19,934 nt of DNA, from the NCBI GenBank assembly GCA_023807065.1, contig JAJJLU010004042.1:1-19934 (forward strand). Reading direction: 5' to 3'. The stretch comes from Isotricha intestinalis (Eukaryota; Ciliophora; Litostomatea; Vestibuliferida; Isotrichidae). Below, in pieces: positions 1-9,200 of this stretch (positions within the stretch are counted from its first letter, which is position 1; every line of letters starts with the position of its first letter). Below the pieces are notes generated by a model, which was not told the origin of the DNA, ran no database searches, and saw only the letters and a list, made by a program, of their open reading frames with translations. The position numbers and the translations under genes were made by a program.

Positions 1-98
1 GCTATTCTTCCTACTGGAAATTGAAGACCTGCACGTGATGATCTACTTTGAGCTTTTGCTCCTGTCTTACCTCTTCCACCTTTTCCTTTTCCTGGCAT
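1..98 (-). CDS. H2A: Histone H2A, N-terminal part (cut by window edge)
   Basis: Read on the minus strand from the ATG at 98-96, this encodes 32 residues beginning [15 protein letters not shown] and running into the H2A signature [15 protein letters not shown], the N-terminal tail and start of the first histone-fold helix. The rest of the roughly 130-residue protein lies beyond base 1. H2A pairs with H2B in the nucleosome core in the nucleus. The start is fixed by the normal tail length and an A-rich leader. Codons here are clearly richer in G and C than in the rest of the window, as expected for a very highly expressed histone. No intron is visible. It is transcribed divergently from the chaperone gene at 580. 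The identity is secure; whether it is a canonical or variant H2A cannot be decided from this part. Confidence 0.95.
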   Translation of the reverse strand, partial: MPGKGKGGRGKTGAKAQSRSSRAGLQFPVGRI

Positions 99-579
99 TT
101 TTTTCTTTGTTTTTTAATTTATTTTTTCTTTTCCAGCTTTATATCCATTATTTATTTAATTATCCTATTTTCTTAAATTTGACCAATCATTTTTTAGATT
201 TTTTTACAATGTGGATTTTTTTTTGGTTATTTTTTAAATAAAAATAAATTTAAATTCTTTAATAATGTGATTTTTTTGTTCGTTTAAAAATTATTTTTTT
301 TAAATTTAAATAAATATTAAATTTTAGAAATATTTATTTAAAATTATTGTAATATTTTAATCCTAATATATCTATCAAACTTTTAAGAAGTCCAAAATTT
401 CAATTTTCACAACTAAATTCCATAAAAAAAAATAATAAATAATAAATTTTATAATAAAAAAAATTAAAAAAAGCCAAATAAATTTTCTAGAAAAAAAATT
501 TCGGAAAAAAATAGAAAAATACTGAGAATATAAAATAGAAAAAAGTAAAATTAATAAAAAACAAATAAAAATTTGAAAA
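99..579. promoter_or_regulatory. Shared divergent spacer between H2A and the Hsp110-like gene
   Basis: This 481-bp non-coding stretch lies between two divergently transcribed genes, so it should hold both promoters. It is nearly pure A+T with T-runs on the H2A side and A-runs on the chaperone side. It contains one perfect 14-bp inverted repeat (305-318 and 329-342, 10-nt loop). No heat-shock element (repeated nGAAn) or other recognisable binding site is convincing. The short open frames in it are low-complexity artefacts of T-rich sequence. Confidence 0.5.
305..342. repeat. Perfect 14-bp inverted repeat in the divergent spacer
   Basis: The left arm TTTAAATAAATATT (305-318) is exactly complementary in reverse to AATATTTATTTAAA (329-342), with a 10-nt loop. 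All arm bases are A or T, so a chance origin in this base composition is quite possible. Its position between two divergent genes is the only reason to note it. Confidence 0.5.
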
Positions 580-2775
580 ATGATAGGAATAGACATTGGT
601 TCGCTAACAACAGAAGTATCTTTAGGAACACAAAATCCTTCAAAATCTCATTTTGAATATGAGCTTCTTCTTTCAGATACATCTTCTCGTTCCACACCTT
701 CAATTTTATCATATACAGAAATAAGAAGATTAATAGGAGATCAAGCTTCATTAGTAATGAGAAAGAATGTAAAAAGCACTTTCCAATATATTAATCGATT
801 AATTGGTTTAATTATGAAATCTAATTTTGGACAAAAAGAACTTAATGAATTTTTCATTGTTGGTGGTGATCAAGATATTGAAAATAATAAATTTAATTTT
901 AATGTCAATAATGAAAATTACTCTCTTTCAACTGAAGATATTATCACTGCTTTTATAAATAAAATTAAACAACAATATATTATTGATAAAAAAATAGAAC
1001 CTCAAATTTATGTTTTTAGTGTTCCAGATTATTTCACTTGTTATCAGAAAAATTCACTTATGAATTCAATTCAATCATGTGGAATAAAAAATAATTTTCA
1101 TTTAATAAATGATTCAACTGCAATAACATTATATTTTGGTTATAAAAAATACAGGGAATATTTTATAACAAATACTAATGTTCATAAAGTTAAATCTGCA
1201 GCAACTATAGATCCAACAATTACTAAGCATATTATATTTATTGATGCTGGTCATTCAAAAACTACTTTAGTTTTATCTAAATTAAACTTTAATTTATTTA
1301 CTGTTTTAGATTCCGTTAGTTTACCCTTTTTAGGAGGAAGAAATTTTGATGAAGAAATATTTAAATTTTGTGCTGAGAAATTTAAAGAAAAAACAGGAGA
1401 TGATATTTTAAACAATAAAAAATGCAAATTAAGATTATTAAATGTTATTACTAAAGCAAGAAAAGCTTTAACTGTTAATCAAGATGTTTCAATTTCTGTA
1501 GATTGTTTATTTAATGATAATGATTTTTCATATTTATTAACAAGGAAAGAATTTGAAACAATATGTGAGAAACAAATAAATGAATTTAAAGAAACTTTCC
1601 AAAAATTTTATGAAAAAAATTTAAAATTATATCAAGGAATAAATATATCAAATATAGAAATGGGAGGTGAATTAATGAGAACTCCATGTTTAGAAAATAT
1701 AATTAAAGAAATTACTAAAATAGAAATGTCAAAAACTATATTAACTGATGAATGTATTGCTGTTGGATGTTCATTATATGGTTCTTTATTAAAAAATTGT
1801 TTTCCTATTGAAAATTTTCAAGGTATTTATCATTTAAATAATTATTCTATTCATTATTCCATTAATAACTCTCCTACCAAAGTTTTAATTTCTAATCAAT
1901 ATAAAATTCCTTATTTTCCTGTTATTACTCTTGATGAAAATTACTTTAATGATGATAATGTTAATTTATTTAATATTGATTTTTATCATAGTAAAAATGA
2001 AATTGAATTTTATTTACCCACTGAAAATTCATTATTAATTGAATACCAAATCGATAAAAAAAAAGTTTTAGAATTAAATGGTTCATTAAAAAATTTACTT
2101 TTAGATATAATGATTGATAATAATGGTTTTGTATTCATTAAAAATTTACAAAGTAAAAATGATGATGGAGAAACAATTAATATTCCTTTAACAATTTCAA
2201 ATGGAGTTATTAAAGTTTCAAAAAGAGAAATATATCAAAATCCAAAAGAAAGAATAGAAAATATTAAAAATATGAATGAAAGAGAATTAAGATTAATTAA
2301 AATTGATGAAGATTTTAAAATATATGATGCAAAAAGAAATCAATTAGAAGGAAGATGTTATGAAATAAAAAATAAAATTTCAGGAAAAGAAATTGAAAAT
2401 AAAGATTTTAATGGTAAAAGTTTAAGAGAAGTAATGAATGATATAGAAAATAATTTAGTTGATATTCAATCTAAAGTTACTGATTTAAATCCTATTGAAA
2501 AACAATTTGAAGAAATTTTTGAATTTATGACTCCCAGTGATATTATTAATGAAAAAAAAGAATTTTTAGAAAAAATTAAAAATTATAAAAATAATATTAT
2601 TATTGAACAAGATAAAATTGCTAAAGGTGAAGAAGGAAAATATACTCAAAAACAAATTGAAGATGCTTTAAATATGTTAGAACATTTCCAAACTAAATTA
2701 GGTCTTGAAGATAATAAAAGTGGATTAACTCAGTTGACTAATGAATTTAATGAAGAACTCAAAAAATATTTTTAA
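580..2775 (+). CDS. Hsp110/Hsp70-family chaperone (nucleotide exchange factor type)
   Basis: The 731-residue product has an Hsp70-type actin-like ATPase domain over about residues 1-385, then a diverged substrate-binding part and an acidic, helical C-terminus. The first phosphate loop is at residues 3-16 (GIDIGSLTTEVSLG), the second near 218-230 (FIDAGHSKTTL), and the adenosine-side segment near 359 (EMGGELMRTP). The usual Hsp70 loops are altered (GSLTTE instead of GTTNS) and there is no EEVD end. Both, with the length above 640, point to the Hsp110/HSPA4 branch, which acts as nucleotide exchange factor and holdase for cytosolic Hsp70. An ER Grp170 is unlikely because no signal peptide is present. 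The start is supported by an in-frame TGA two codons upstream. The stop is TAA. All Gln codons are CAA or CAG. It is intact. Confidence 0.88.
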   Translation: MIGIDIGSLTTEVSLGTQNPSKSHFEYELLLSDTSSRSTPSILSYTEIRRLIGDQASLVMRKNVKSTFQYINRLIGLIMKSNFGQKELNEFFIVGGDQDIENNKFNFNVNNENYSLSTEDIITAFINKIKQQYIIDKKIEPQIYVFSVPDYFTCYQKNSLMNSIQSCGIKNNFHLINDSTAITLYFGYKKYREYFITNTNVHKVKSAATIDPTITKHIIFIDAGHSKTTLVLSKLNFNLFTVLDSVSLPFLGGRNFDEEIFKFCAEKFKEKTGDDILNNKKCKLRLLNVITKARKALTVNQDVSISVDCLFNDNDFSYLLTRKEFETICEKQINEFKETFQKFYEKNLKLYQGINISNIEMGGELMRTPCLENIIKEITKIEMSKTILTDECIAVGCSLYGSLLKNCFPIENFQGIYHLNNYSIHYSINNSPTKVLISNQYKIPYFPVITLDENYFNDDNVNLFNIDFYHSKNEIEFYLPTENSLLIEYQIDKKKVLELNGSLKNLLLDIMIDNNGFVFIKNLQSKNDDGETINIPLTISNGVIKVSKREIYQNPKERIENIKNMNERELRLIKIDEDFKIYDAKRNQLEGRCYEIKNKISGKEIENKDFNGKSLREVMNDIENNLVDIQSKVTDLNPIEKQFEEIFEFMTPSDIINEKKEFLEKIKNYKNNIIIEQDKIAKGEEGKYTQKQIEDALNMLEHFQTKLGLEDNKSGLTQLTNEFNEELKKYF

Positions 2776-3103
2776 TTGTTCAATTATTTTTTAAAGTGCT
2801 TTTATTGTTATGTATACATTATTTATATATTTAAATTATTTTAATTAATTATTTATTTAGAAACATTTTTTTTAAATTATGCTTAAAAATTAAAAGAAAT
2901 AAAATATTTTCAAAAAAAAATCTTATTTAATTTAATCAAGTAAAAAAAAATATATATAAAAATAATCTCATAAAAATTTAAAAAGAAATCAAAAAATTAA
3001 ATAATTATTAACTAATTAAAAAACAATCTTAAAAAAAAAAAAATAAATAATTTAAAAAAAAACATAAAAAAAAAAAAAATCATAAAAAGCATTTATAAAA
3101 TAA
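2776..3103. other. Intergenic spacer, chaperone 3' end to coronin 5' end
   Basis: This 328-bp stretch is almost wholly A+T. The first part is T-rich (3' untranslated region of the chaperone gene) and the last 170 bp is dominated by A-runs leading to the coronin start. I see no gene, RNA or clear regulatory motif in it. Confidence 0.6.
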
Positions 3104-4459
3104 ATGAGTTATTCCAAATACCGAAACGTATATGGTGAATTAAAGAAGGAGAAATTTTCAGATATGGACAAGACTCAATCATCAAGCGAGGGACATTTAA
3201 TGGCAGTGAATGGAAATTTTTTAGCAATATCATGGAATTCAACAGGAGGAGGAGTTGCAATCTTTGATGCTAACACTCCTTGTAGATGTTCTGCAAACAC
3301 TCCCCTAGTTCGAGGTCACAAATCATATGTAGTGGATGTGAAATTTTCTCCTTTTCGTTCCGATCTTCTTATTACTGCTTCTGATGATTCTACCGTTAAA
3401 TTATGGGAAATTCCACAAGATGGTTTAAAAGAAGATTTAAATGTTGATTTACAACATTATAATGGTCATGCTAGAAAAGTTGCCTTTGTTAATTTTAATC
3501 CTGTTTGTTCTGATGTTATTGCTAGTGCTTCTTTCGATAATACTATTCAAGTTTGGAATATGTTAAAATCAGAATTAATTTGTAAATCTTCATTAAAAGA
3601 ATATCCTACTTCAATGGAATGGAATTATAATGGATCTTTAATTGGATCTACTTCTAAAGATAAACATATTTATGTTGTTGATCCTAGAAATGGAGATGTC
3701 ACTGTTAAAACAAAAGGACATGATAGTCCTAAAACTATGAAAATGACTTGGGTTAGTGAATATAATATTATTTCTACTGGATTTAGTAAATCTAATACTA
3801 GAGAAATGAAATTATGGGATATTAGAAAAGTTAAAAATGATTTAAGTTTAGAATCTCCTGTTCAAAGCTTTACTATTGATCATCAAAGTGGTATTCCTAC
3901 TCCTTATTTTGATGAAGATCTTAAAATTTTATATATTTTTGGAAGAGGAGAAGGTAATATGCATTATTATGATTTAAATGATAATAAAATTAAACAATGT
4001 AATGATTTCTTATCTAGTGATCCAGTTGAAGCCATTGTTATGTTTGAGAAGAAAACAATGAATTATAATAAATGTGAAATAGCAAGATTTGCAAAATATA
4101 CTAAAAATAATATTGTTCAATATTTATCATTTTATTATCCTAAAAGAAATCCTGAATTTGAAGAATCTTTATATCCTCCTACTTTTTGTGGTGAATCTGC
4201 TATGAATTTAGAAGAATGGATTAGCGGAAATAATAAGGATCCTGTTAAAAAAGATATTAGAGATATTGAAAATAAATGGGTCACTGAATCTCAAACTTTT
4301 ACTAAAAAAGTTGAAGAACCTAAACCTATTTCTAATAATGTTAGTAATGCACAGTTAGAAAAAAAAATCAGTGAACTTACTTCTAAAGTCAATGAATTGG
4401 AAAATGAAAATAAAACTTTAAAAGCTGAATTGGAAAAACTTAAAAGTGAAATGGAATAA
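3104..4459 (+). CDS. Coronin, WD40-repeat actin-binding protein
   Basis: The 451-residue protein has the classic coronin layout. A short N-terminal conserved segment (SKYRNVYGE, residues 4-12) leads into a seven-blade WD40 propeller over about 65-375, followed by a linker and a short C-terminal coiled coil (about 414-451, heptads of Leu and Val). Clear blades include SDDSTVKLWEIP and SASFDNTIQVWNM. A PTFCG-type segment after the last blade is also coronin-like. Short coronins bind F-actin and Arp2/3 and form oligomers through the coiled coil, working in actin turnover, endocytosis and motility at the cell cortex. The length matches the family (400-500). A TAA stop directly precedes the ATG, fixing the start. 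The first 250 bases use more G/C-containing codons than the rest. It converges on TRM10. Confidence 0.95.
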   Translation: MSYSKYRNVYGELKKEKFSDMDKTQSSSEGHLMAVNGNFLAISWNSTGGGVAIFDANTPCRCSANTPLVRGHKSYVVDVKFSPFRSDLLITASDDSTVKLWEIPQDGLKEDLNVDLQHYNGHARKVAFVNFNPVCSDVIASASFDNTIQVWNMLKSELICKSSLKEYPTSMEWNYNGSLIGSTSKDKHIYVVDPRNGDVTVKTKGHDSPKTMKMTWVSEYNIISTGFSKSNTREMKLWDIRKVKNDLSLESPVQSFTIDHQSGIPTPYFDEDLKILYIFGRGEGNMHYYDLNDNKIKQCNDFLSSDPVEAIVMFEKKTMNYNKCEIARFAKYTKNNIVQYLSFYYPKRNPEFEESLYPPTFCGESAMNLEEWISGNNKDPVKKDIRDIENKWVTESQTFTKKVEEPKPISNNVSNAQLEKKISELTSKVNELENENKTLKAELEKLKSEME

Positions 4460-4610
4460 AATTCTAATTTTTTATTTATTTTGAGGATTTAGAATAAATT
4501 ATTTATTCATATTTAAACAAAAATATTTGTTTTTTTCGAATTTTTTTTATATTTTCATAATTAGTAAATATTTCATAATAAAAAACATGGAAAAGATATA
4601 ATATTATTGT

Positions 4611-5534
4611 TTAATTATCATCACTACTATCATTTTTTCCTTCATCAAATTTTCTTTTAGGAATAATAGACATAAAAGCTTCTTTCCAATCATGATTACT
4701 ATTAAATTTATCTAAAATAGCGAAAGTATGATTTGTAGTTAAAATTTTAGAACTATGTAATTCTAAAAATTCTCCAATAGGAAATTTCCCGTGGTTAATT
4801 TTTAATTCTTTTGCTTTATTATAAGATAAACCTTTATATTTATTTCTATCAACAATACCACCAATAATATAAGTACAATCAGAATTTAATTCATTAATAT
4901 TATTTTCAGAATCAGCAGATAAATAATAAATTTTTTTCTTTTGTTCTTCTATATTATTACATTCTTTATATAAAACTTCACTAATGAATTTATCAAAAGT
5001 TTCAAATTCTCCTTTTTTAAAAATTTGAATTCCTATCCAATTTTCATATGAATTTTTTTTGAGATTATTAAATAAAAAATCTCCTACATTATATAATATT
5101 AAATTAAATGGATTTTGACTATGTCTATTTATACTATATATTTCTGATATTTGTCTACACATACTTATATTTGATTTTTCATTCATTAAATTTTCGAAAT
5201 CACAATCAATTATTATTTTAATTCCATTTTTACATTTATTCTTAAATTCTTCTATTCTTTCTTTTCTTGGTTTATGTATTATTTTCTTTTCTTTTTCTTC
5301 TAATATTAATTCTGGGTTTTCTTTTAATTTTTTTTCTTTCTCTTCTCTTTCTTTTTTCTTTCTTTCTTTTTTTCTTTCTTTTCTACTTTTTCTAATTTCT
5401 TTTTTCTTCTTCAGCCATTCTTCTCTATCTTTCATTCTTTTCATTTGTTTTTTACTTATTGGTTGAACTAAATCTTCAATTTTATTATTATTACTATTTA
5501 AATTAGTATTATTATTATCATCTTTTTTTTCCAT
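4611..5534 (-). CDS. TRM10: TRM10-family tRNA (guanine-9 N1) methyltransferase
   Basis: The 307-residue protein belongs to the SPOUT-fold TRM10 family, which transfers methyl from S-adenosylmethionine to N1 of purine 9 in tRNA. A very basic Lys/Arg/Glu coil (about 28-100) is followed by the TRM10 domain. Visible signatures are IIIDCDFE (107-114), CRQISEIYSINR (126-137), YLSADSENNINEL (204-216), IIGGIVDRN (223-231) and DWKEAFMSIIPKRK (282-295). Asp229 in GGIVDRN matches the conserved catalytic-site Asp of yeast Trm10. The cytosolic/nuclear type is favoured because no mitochondrial presequence is evident. An in-frame TGA immediately before the ATG fixes the start; the stop is TAA. The basic coil makes the CT-rich tract at 5280-5460 on the plus strand. 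It is intact. Confidence 0.95.
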   Translation of the reverse strand: MEKKDDNNNTNLNSNNNKIEDLVQPISKKQMKRMKDREEWLKKKKEIRKSRKERKKERKKKEREEKEKKLKENPELILEEKEKKIIHKPRKERIEEFKNKCKNGIKIIIDCDFENLMNEKSNISMCRQISEIYSINRHSQNPFNLILYNVGDFLFNNLKKNSYENWIGIQIFKKGEFETFDKFISEVLYKECNNIEEQKKKIYYLSADSENNINELNSDCTYIIGGIVDRNKYKGLSYNKAKELKINHGKFPIGEFLELHSSKILTTNHTFAILDKFNSNHDWKEAFMSIIPKRKFDEGKNDSSDDN

Positions 5535-5850
5535 TCAAAAAGTAATATAATTCATAAAAAGTATATTAAATATTTTTTAAAATAATAAAATAAAGCAATA
5601 AATGGATAATTATGAAAAATAATCAATTATTATGTTAAATACCTAAATTATTTTAGGGAAATAACATATAATAAGTAAATTATATGAAAATTCATTTGAA
5701 TAAGAAACAAAATAGATAATAATAAAATAAGAATGTTTTTAAAATAAAAAAAATGAAAATTCATAATTAAAAAAAGAATGAGAATGAGAATCATTAAAAT
5801 AATATAAGGAAGTGAAGTAAAAAAATTAAATAATATATATAAAAAAATTA

Positions 5851-6050
5851 GAAGGAATTGCTTTATTTGACGAATATAAACCAGATAATGTATTAATTCA
5901 ATATCTTTTTTTTAAAGAATATAATTAACTAGAATTTTAAGATATGTAAGAATCTATGTTTTTTAGGATATTAACCAATTAGAATAGATAATTTACAAAG
6001 ATTGGGTTATATTATATTATATTTATTAAGAGGTGAGTTGGCTTGGTAAA
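5851..6050 (+). pseudogene. Casein-kinase-1-like kinase fragment, badly decayed
   Basis: Two pieces of a CK1-type kinase domain can be read. At 5871-5900 is a KPDNVLI segment resembling the catalytic-loop region RDIKPDNFLM. At about 5974-6046 a frame gives RIDNLQRLGYIILYLLRGE then LAW, TAA, NL. This matches the CK1 signature [26 protein letters not shown], with the TAA (6047-6049) at the Gln of WQ. About 60 residues normally between the two pieces are reduced to roughly 70 bases, and the N-lobe is absent, so this is a true relic. A candidate 21-nt GT..AG intron lies between the pieces. The second piece is convincing; the first could be chance. Confidence 0.6.
5946..5966 (+). other. Candidate 21-nt intron in the kinase relic
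   Basis: The segment starts GTAAG and ends TTTTTTAG, with the short length and splice ends seen in some ciliates. It sits immediately before the recognisable CK1 block. The flanking frames are too decayed to show that removing it restores a reading frame, so this is weaker than the other two introns proposed in the window. Confidence 0.4.
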
Positions 6051-6256
6051 ATTTAATAAAAATATAATTATTGTAAAATATATTTTCTATGTTAAAATTA
6101 AATGTCTTCTTATTAATTTCAAAATATATATTATTATTAAAAAATTTTAAACTCAAAATTATAATCTAAATAAAATTAATCTGTGTGAAAGAGATAATTT
6201 TTTTTTCTTTTATTTTCTCAATAGAAAATAATTTAATAATTGAATAAGATAAAATA

Positions 6257-9200
6257 ATGTCACATATTTCTAATGTTTTTAATTTCCAAAAAGAAAAAAC
6301 ATCAGAAATAGAATCTCCAAAGTTAGTATCAAAATTAAAACCATTTAAAAAACAAACAAAGAAAAATGTTAAAATTAATAATAATGAAAAATCAAATATA
6401 AAACATCATGAAAATCCTCCAAAAGAATCATTAAATAAAGTAGCATTAGGCTTACAAAATTTTTTATCAAAAGCTCTTGTTGATAATTCAAATGATACAA
6501 AATATTTTAATGTAAATGAGGAAATAGAAGAAATAGAAAAAAATAAAAAAAAACAAAAAAAACCAAAAAAAGAAAATGAATATTATCATAGTAAAAATCA
6601 TGAATTTAAAAAACTTTTAACATTAACTTATGATGAAAAAAATAATAATATTCCAACAAATCAAATTGGTCTTGGTTTATTTAAAAAAGCTCATTCAAAT
6701 AAAAAGACGAATTTTAAATTTAAATCAGTTAAAACAATGACTGAAAAAAAAAATAAATTTATTGAAAATAATATTCAAAGAAATTCAGATTCTTTAAATT
6801 CAATTAATCATTTTTTATCTTCAACTGAAAAATTTAATACTCAAAAAAATTATGATTCTTTAAATCCAATTAATGAACAATATATTGGTCAATTAAGAAA
6901 AAATAGTTTTGATAGACCTAAAACAAAACCAAATAAAATTCCACAATCTTTACAAGATAATATTAATTTATTAAGAAATAGTTTCCTAACAAAAGTTGAA
7001 AAAGACTTTAAAAGAGAATCATTGAAAAAAAGTAATTTTCAAAATAATAATAATATAGAGCATATTAATTTAAATAAAAATAATGATAAAAAACAAAATT
7101 TTGTAAGAAGAAACAACAGACAAAAATCTCAAATAATAAATAAATGGTTAATTTATTCTAAATTAATATCTTCAGTTGAAAAAGATAATAATGAAGATAA
7201 TAATTATAGAAAAATAAAAGAAAAAGGAAAAAGTTATTCAAATCTTCGTAAGAAAAAAAAATATAAAACTATAAATCCAATTAAACCAAATGATATGCAA
7301 AAAATATTAAAAAAAAACCATAGAAATACAGTTACAATAATTCCATTTAATCAAAATAATAATAATAATAAAAATAGTTCTTCTTCATTAGTTGATATAA
7401 GTAAACATTTTAATAAAAAAAAATTTAATCAATTTAATAAATATTGTGATAAAATAAAAGATAAATTATCAATTCATCCAAAAAAAAGTAAAACAAATTT
7501 ATTAGAAGAAGAAAAAAGAGATAGTTTATTAAATGTTAAAACATTAACAGATAATGTTTTAAATCCAAAATATAAAACAATGCAAGGGGAAACAGATATT
7601 AGTAATTTATCAATAATTGAAAAAAAAAGTTATTTAGATGAAAATGAAGATAATTCTGAACAATCAGAAATAGGAAAAACTAAATTTAAAATTGAAAAAT
7701 TAAGAGAAATTAGATATAGACATTTAGTTAGAATAAATAAATTAGTATATGATTCTTTAAGTGATGAAGAATCAGATGAAGTTTATGAAATTACTGGTTA
7801 TATAAATCCTAATTCTGATTTTAAATTATATTTTGATATGGCTATTTTCATTTTTGCTTTTTATTATTTTTTTATTTTCCCTATTATATTATCATTTTAT
7901 CCTAATAAATCTAATACTTTTAAATCTTGGTTTATTATGATTAATTTAATTGTTGATATTTTCTATATTATTGATTTAATTTTAGGTTTTTTTACTGCTT
8001 ATTATGATATTGAAGAAAAATTTATTAGGAAATTATCTTATATTTCTGTCAATTATTTATCAGGTTGGTTTATAATTGATTTATTATCTGCTATCCCCTT
8101 TACTACCGTTTTTTCTTTTACTATTAGGAAAAATGAATATATAGGAACTTATTCTGGTCAATTTCAAATTATTGAATTAATGGAATCATTTCGATTAGTT
8201 AAAATATATAAAGCATGTTTATATAATGAATGTTCTCATATGTTAAAAAAAAAAATAAAAATATATGAAAAATTAAAGAAAACTATTGAAATGTCAATTT
8301 TTATTACAATAGTAATTTTACATATTCATTTTTTATCTTGTGTAAATATTTTTTTATCTAATTTAGAATATCCAAATTGGATAACAGTTCAAAAATTAGA
8401 AAATTCAAGTAAAAAAGATATATATATAACTTCATTTTACTATGTTTTTGCTACAATAACAACAGTAGGTTATGGTGATATTGTAAGTATAAATTCATAT
8501 GAAAGATTTTATAATTTAATTTTATTGGTTGTTGGAATAGGTATTTATTCATATTGTGTTTCTTCTTTAAGTAATTATGTACAACAAGTAGATAAAAAAA
8601 CTTTAGATTATCAAGAAAAGTCAGATACTTTAGAACAAATAAGATTAAATCATGAAAAAATGCCTAATGAATTATATGAAAAAATAGCACGATTCTTAAA
8701 ATATCAATTAGAAAATGAGTCAATTGATCAACATGAAATAATTGATAATTTACCAATAGGTTTAAGAACAACATTAATAATGCAAATGTATCGTCCAATA
8801 ATAAAAAACTTTATATTTTTTAAAACATTTAATTCTTCAGATTTTATAATTAAAGTAATAATGGCATTTAGTCCATTACTTTCATTAAAAAACGAGAAAT
8901 TAGTAAATGAAGGTGACTACATTGAAGAAATAATTTTTGTAAAAAGAGGAGTTTTAGCATTAGAATTACCTTTACCAATATATGTAAATGATAAAGAAGT
9001 AGAAAGATATATGACAAGAAGAACAAAAGGTCAATTTACTACTTTTGAATTTAATAAAAATTTTACTAAAGCAAAATTTAATGATAAACCAACTGTTATT
9101 AATTTTAACGATAAACCTATTACAACAATGACTTTTATAAAAGGAAAAGGATTAACTGTGATTAATGACAATAAAGATATTAAAAATACTGATATTATTA

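Larger units (their letters stand above)
5535..6256. promoter_or_regulatory. Divergent spacer between TRM10 and the channel gene, holding a kinase relic
   Basis: This 722-bp stretch lies between two divergent genes and must include both promoters. About 5851-6050 is recognisable as a decayed kinase fragment (separate entry). The remainder, 5535-5850 and 6051-6256, is AT-rich with no gene. A short direct repeat of GAATGAGAATGAGAATC occurs near 5777. The channel leader ends in an A-rich start context. Confidence 0.5.

Noticed and set aside
35..751. Short hydrophobic open frames at 35-241 (+), 375-596 (-) and 551-751 (-)
   Set aside because: The first overlaps H2A antisense and T-rich spacer, the second is the spacer read antisense, and the third is antisense of the chaperone 5' end. 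They are Phe/Leu/Ile-rich artefacts of T-runs.
5280..5460. CT-rich tract on the plus strand as a possible regulatory element
   Set aside because: It is the complement of the Lys/Arg/Glu-rich coil of TRM10 and is explained by coding.
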